Origin: Caldifarciminota bacterium
Lineage (GTDB): Bacteria > Hydrothermota > E44-bin80
Length of the DNA: 8,654 bases
Reading direction: 5' to 3'
Assembly: GCA_023127905.1 (NCBI GenBank)
Contig: JAGMEZ010000401.1
Coordinates: 1-8,654, forward strand
The notes below the pieces were generated by a model. The model ran no database searches, was not told where the DNA came from, and worked only from the letters and a program-made list of their open reading frames with translations. This document shows positions 5,660-8,654 of this stretch, piece after piece. Each line of letters starts with the position of its first letter. Position 1 is the first letter of the stretch. Made by a program: the position numbers and the translations under genes.

Positions 5660-5701
5660 TTGAAATCAGTTAAGAAAAAAAAGATGAAAAATTATGTTTG
5701 A
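5660..5701 (+). CDS. Putative 13-codon ORF coupled to the first ABC exporter gene
   Basis: TTG 5660 (or the adjoining in-frame GTG 5657) follows GGAG at 5650-5653 with spacing 6 and encodes the lysine-rich MKSVKKKKMKNYV, ending at TGA 5699-5701. The ABC start ATG 5694 lies inside its last codons, in a different frame. The ABC start has only a weak AAGATGA upstream, while this ORF has a strong site, so translation of the exporter could depend on ribosomes ending here. A longer frame open from 5426 exists but looks non-coding. Direct evidence is limited to the ribosome-binding site and the overlap. Confidence 0.35.
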   Translation: MKSVKKKKMKNYV

Positions 5702-7523
5702 TAAATTAAGGTTGATCTGGCATTTTATGAGAGGGAATAAAATTCGCTATTTAATCGGAGTTATTGCAGTTGGTTTAGCAACGGTTGTTTCGCTTGTTAT
5801 CCCACTTGTACTGCGTTTAATGATAGATTCAGTAATTGGTGGTAATTCATTGAATATGCCTGGATGGTTGCAAACGGTTATTGAGTCTGTTGGTGGCAGA
5901 AGTGTTTTGGCACGGAATTTGTGGTTTGGCAGTTTAATCATAGTAGTGCTGACTGTGGCACGAGGACTGTTTCTCTATCTGAAAGGAAAATGCTCTGCGA
6001 TTGCATCGGAATCAATGGTTAAGAAAATACGCGAACGGTTATATGACCATCTTCAGAATCTGTCGTATGATTATCATGTGAAAGCGAAAACCGGTGATTT
6101 AATCCAGCGTTGTACGTCAGACATTGATACAATTCGCAGATTTTTTGCAATACAGTTTATTGAAATTGGTCGAGCGCTTTTCATGGTAGGTGCAGTTTTG
6201 CCTATAATGCTTATGCTTAATGTCCGAATGGCAATAATTTCGATGGCTGTTGTACCTATAATTTTCAGCTTTGCTGTCATTTTTTTTATAAAAGTGAGAA
6301 GTGCTTTTCAGCTTTCAGACGAGTCTGAAGGGAAATTATCGACGGTCTTACAAGAAAACCTGACCGGCGTGCGAGTGGTAAGAGCTTTTGCTCGTCAGAT
6401 GTATGAGATAGATAAATTCGACCATGTAAACAGTGAATTTAGAGACCTGACGTATAGGTTAATCCGTTTACTGGCATGGTACTGGTCTGTTTCCGACTTT
6501 ATCTGTTTACTGCAGATTGGTACAGTATTACTTCTTGGTGCCTACTGGGCTTCCAGAGGAGTTATTACTCTTGGAACGTTCTTTGTATTTTCCAGTTATG
6601 TTGGAATGCTGCTCTGGCCTGTCAGGCAGATGGGGAGAATTTTAACAGATATGGGTAAAGCTCTTGTTTCTCTTGGTAGAATCCAGGAAATCCTGAAAGA
6701 ACCTGTAGAGGTTAGTGCTGACATTTCACTTAAGCCGAAAATTAACGGAGATATTGAATTCAAGAACGTTTTCTTTGAGTATGAGAGAGGTAAACCGATA
6801 TTAAAAAATGTCTCATTTAAGGTAAAACAGGGTGAGACAGTTGCAATTCTTGGACCAACAGGTTCTGGGAAGAGTTCACTTGTACACCTGCTGCAAGGGC
6901 TTTATGACTATAAAAGTGGTTCAGTAAAAATTAACGGCGTTGAATTGAGAGATATTAATAAAAAATGGTTAAGGAAGAATGTTGGAATTGTATTGCAGGA
7001 GCCTTTCTTATTTTCGAAGTCAGTTAAAGATAACATCGGATTGGCTCAACATGGTACTAAGGAAGCAGAAGTTTTTGAGGCTGCTCGTACTGCGGCTATC
7101 CACGATGTAATTTTGGAATTTGATAAAGGATATGAAACGCTTGTTGGAGAACGAGGAGTTACCCTTTCAGGTGGAGAGAAACAGCGTGTTGCAATTGCAA
7201 GGGTACTTATTAAGAAGTACCCGATATTGATATTTGATGACTCGTTAAGTGCAGTAGACACCGAAACAGATGCAGCTATACGTAGAGCATTGAAGGAAAG
7301 AAGCCATCGAGCAACAACATTTATTATTTCGCATCGTATTACGACGCTTTCTGAAGCAGATACGGTTCTCGTTTTAGAAAGCGGTGAGCTTGTTCAGTCG
7401 GGTACTCATGAGGAGTTAATACAAAAGACAGGATTATACAGGAGGGTGTGGAATTTGCAGAATGCACTGGAGGAAAAATTTGAACATGAATTGGAAGATG
7501 ACCGGAAATCAGAGAAGTTATAA
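5694..7523 (+). CDS. ABC exporter half-transporter with degenerate Walker B (heterodimer subunit)
   Basis: This 609-residue protein is a full type IV ABC exporter half: a transmembrane domain (about 1-330, six predicted helices beginning near IRYLIGVIAVGL) fused to an ATPase domain (350-600). The A-loop Tyr is in FEYERG (Y363), Walker A is GPTGSGKS (387-394), the Q-loop is at Q435 in LQEPFLF, the signature is LSGGEKQR (491-498), Walker B is ILIFD (511-515), the D-loop is SAVD and the H-loop is ISHR (H547). The residue after Walker B, normally the catalytic Glu, is Asp (D516, GAC at 7239-7241). Known heterodimeric exporters have one such degenerate site. The next gene, 22 nt downstream, is the likely partner. 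An in-frame TGA at 5685-5687 rules out an earlier start, so ATG 5694 is used although its ribosome-binding site is poor. Substrates (drug, lipid or peptide) cannot be told from the sequence. Confidence 0.95.
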   Translation: MFDKLRLIWHFMRGNKIRYLIGVIAVGLATVVSLVIPLVLRLMIDSVIGGNSLNMPGWLQTVIESVGGRSVLARNLWFGSLIIVVLTVARGLFLYLKGKCSAIASESMVKKIRERLYDHLQNLSYDYHVKAKTGDLIQRCTSDIDTIRRFFAIQFIEIGRALFMVGAVLPIMLMLNVRMAIISMAVVPIIFSFAVIFFIKVRSAFQLSDESEGKLSTVLQENLTGVRVVRAFARQMYEIDKFDHVNSEFRDLTYRLIRLLAWYWSVSDFICLLQIGTVLLLGAYWASRGVITLGTFFVFSSYVGMLLWPVRQMGRILTDMGKALVSLGRIQEILKEPVEVSADISLKPKINGDIEFKNVFFEYERGKPILKNVSFKVKQGETVAILGPTGSGKSSLVHLLQGLYDYKSGSVKINGVELRDINKKWLRKNVGIVLQEPFLFSKSVKDNIGLAQHGTKEAEVFEAARTAAIHDVILEFDKGYETLVGERGVTLSGGEKQRVAIARVLIKKYPILIFDDSLSAVDTETDAAIRRALKERSHRATTFIISHRITTLSEADTVLVLESGELVQSGTHEELIQKTGLYRRVWNLQNALEEKFEHELEDDRKSEKL

Positions 7524-7545
7524 CGTATTTAAAAAGGAAAAATAA

Positions 7546-8654
7546 ATGAGTATGCATAAAGAAGAAGAATATACCAAACGGTTTGACTGGGAACTGTGGA
7601 GAAAGTTACTGCTATATCTGAAACCGTACAAGAAGCATCTAACTGTTCTTGGTATAGTTGTTATTATACTTGCTGGAATAGATACCGTTTTCCCGCTTTT
7701 AACCAGGTATGCCGTTGATGAGTATATTGTTCCAAAGTCATTAGATGGATTGTGGAGATTTGGATTGTTATATCTGTTTCTGGTTATAACACAGGCTGGA
7801 GTTGTCTGGCTTTTTATTGCATTTGCAGGCAAAGTAGATATGGGTCTTTGTTATGATATCAGAAGAAAGGGTTTTCAGCGATTACAGGAACTTTCTTTTA
7901 CATATTACGACAGAACGCAGGTTGGTTGGTTAATGGCACGAATGACATCAGATATCTCGAGGTTGGGCGATACGATTGCGTGGGGGCTGGTAGATATGAT
8001 TTGGGGTGTTACGATGATGATAGCAATGGTGGCAGTTATGTTTTATCTGAATTGGAAACTGGCGTTTATTACATTGTCTATAGTGCCTATATTGGTTATT
8101 ATCAGTTTATATTTTCAGAGAAAGATTCTGAAAAGTTACCGACTGGTAAGAAAGACTAATTCTCGAATAACTGGAGCTTTTAATGAAGGAATAACGGGTG
8201 CCCGAACAACAAAAACACTGGTTAGAGAAAAGGAAAATTTAGGAGAATTTAAGGTTCTCACCGGTGAGATGTATGGTTCCTCTGTACGGGCTGCAATTTT
8301 ATCATCTCTCTATCTTCCGGCTGTTCTTACGTTGGGCAGTATCGCCACTGCGCTTGCGTTATGGTTTGGTGGAGAAGGTGTTCTTGCAGCTACTATCAGT
8401 TATGGTACTTTACTGGCTTTCATCTCCTATACTGTCCAATTTTTTGAACCGGTAAGGGAACTGGCTCGTATTTTTGCTGAACTGCAGTCAGCCCAAGCGT
8501 CGGCGGAGAGAACATTGTCAATGATAGAGACCGAGCCAGATATAAAAGATCGTTCAGAAATCGTAGAATCGTATGGTGATATATTCAAACCAAAGAAGGA
8601 GAACTGGCCTGATATAAAAGGGGATATCACATTCTGTAATGTTTCCTTTGCATA
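7546..8654 (+). CDS. ABC exporter half-transporter, second subunit (truncated by window end)
   Basis: An open frame begins at ATG 7546, 7 nt after AAGGA (7534-7538), and runs without a stop to the window end (369 complete codons). It encodes an ABC exporter transmembrane domain: an N-terminal elbow helix FDWELWRKLLLYLKPYKKHL, first TM near 33-52, the region LSFTYYDRTQVGWLMARMTSDI (117-138) typical of the intracellular loop before TM3, EGITGARTTKTLVREKEN (214-231) in the later coupling region, and TMs to about residue 300. A linker then leads into the start of the ATPase domain (KGDITFCNVSFA). The window ends inside the next codon (TA-), probably the A-loop tyrosine. Walker A, signature and Walker B lie outside. 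The 22-nt gap from the first half-transporter and the shared family make a heterodimer likely. A prediction is that this subunit has the canonical catalytic Glu. Confidence 0.93.
   Translation, partial: MSMHKEEEYTKRFDWELWRKLLLYLKPYKKHLTVLGIVVIILAGIDTVFPLLTRYAVDEYIVPKSLDGLWRFGLLYLFLVITQAGVVWLFIAFAGKVDMGLCYDIRRKGFQRLQELSFTYYDRTQVGWLMARMTSDISRLGDTIAWGLVDMIWGVTMMIAMVAVMFYLNWKLAFITLSIVPILVIISLYFQRKILKSYRLVRKTNSRITGAFNEGITGARTTKTLVREKENLGEFKVLTGEMYGSSVRAAILSSLYLPAVLTLGSIATALALWFGGEGVLAATISYGTLLAFISYTVQFFEPVRELARIFAELQSAQASAERTLSMIETEPDIKDRSEIVESYGDIFKPKKENWPDIKGDITFCNVSFA

Larger units (their letters stand above)
5258..5693 (+). other. 436-nt gene-free stretch: promoter and leader of the exporter operon
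   Basis: No conventional gene is supported here on either strand. The stretch holds the A-tract promoter, an orphan Shine-Dalgarno, two possible leader ORFs and the inverted repeats described separately. Between about 5530 and 5640 only AT-rich sequence with a weak CAAGA/TCTTG stem (5524-5528 with 5551-5555) before ATTTTTATT is visible; I do not call it a terminator. On the - strand a stop-free but start-less basic frame is present, which I regard as chance. A decayed gene or a dispersed repeat remains possible for 5403-5600. Confidence 0.6.

Noticed and set aside
5426..5701. 91-codon frame starting at GTG and overlapping the exporter start
   Set aside because: No ribosome-binding site precedes GTG 5426, the product is Ser/Arg-rich with no domain pattern, and it reads through the inverted repeats. 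Only its last 13 codons have a good initiation site.

Overview
This is an AT-rich bacterial window (by eye roughly 36-40% GC). Shine-Dalgarno sites are clear before several genes, two sigma70-type promoters can be read, and every supported gene is on the + strand. The organism cannot be named from sequence alone. The Fe-S/winged-helix protein, the lipobox protein and the short palindromic repeat at 2518-2544 would fit an uncultured anaerobic bacterial lineage, but that is inference.

Layout. 1-1662 is a tight co-directional cluster: the C-terminus of a HAD-type hydrolase, a winged-helix protein with cysteine clusters and two [4Fe-4S] ferredoxin motifs, and a small lipoprotein. 1759-2439 is a class I SAM-dependent methyltransferase, followed by a GC-rich hairpin and T-runs that look like an intrinsic terminator. 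A promoter at 2568-2596 starts a new unit. Its first gene is a 489-residue protein I do not recognise, with a C-terminal transmembrane hairpin and a charged helical tail. A second class I methyltransferase follows at 4233-5054.

5055-5693 holds no conventional gene but is not empty. It contains a 34-codon ORF with an ideal ribosome-binding site, then an A-tract and a near-consensus promoter (TTGACA-N17-TATATT, 5275-5303). After that comes a leader of about 380 nt with short ORFs, one orphan Shine-Dalgarno, and a row of inverted repeats arranged like an attenuator (1:2 and 3:4 against 2:3). The leader runs into two adjacent ABC exporter half-transporter genes (5694-7523, and 7546 to the window end). 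The first has aspartate in place of the catalytic glutamate after Walker B, as in the degenerate site of heterodimeric exporters such as TM287/288 and BmrCD. The two genes are therefore probably the halves of one heterodimeric exporter.

The most interesting possibilities are the structured, ORF-containing leader of the exporter operon, which recalls the bmrB-bmrCD arrangement, and the unrecognised 489-residue membrane protein between two methyltransferase genes. No CRISPR array, tRNA, rRNA, transposase or complete insertion sequence was seen.
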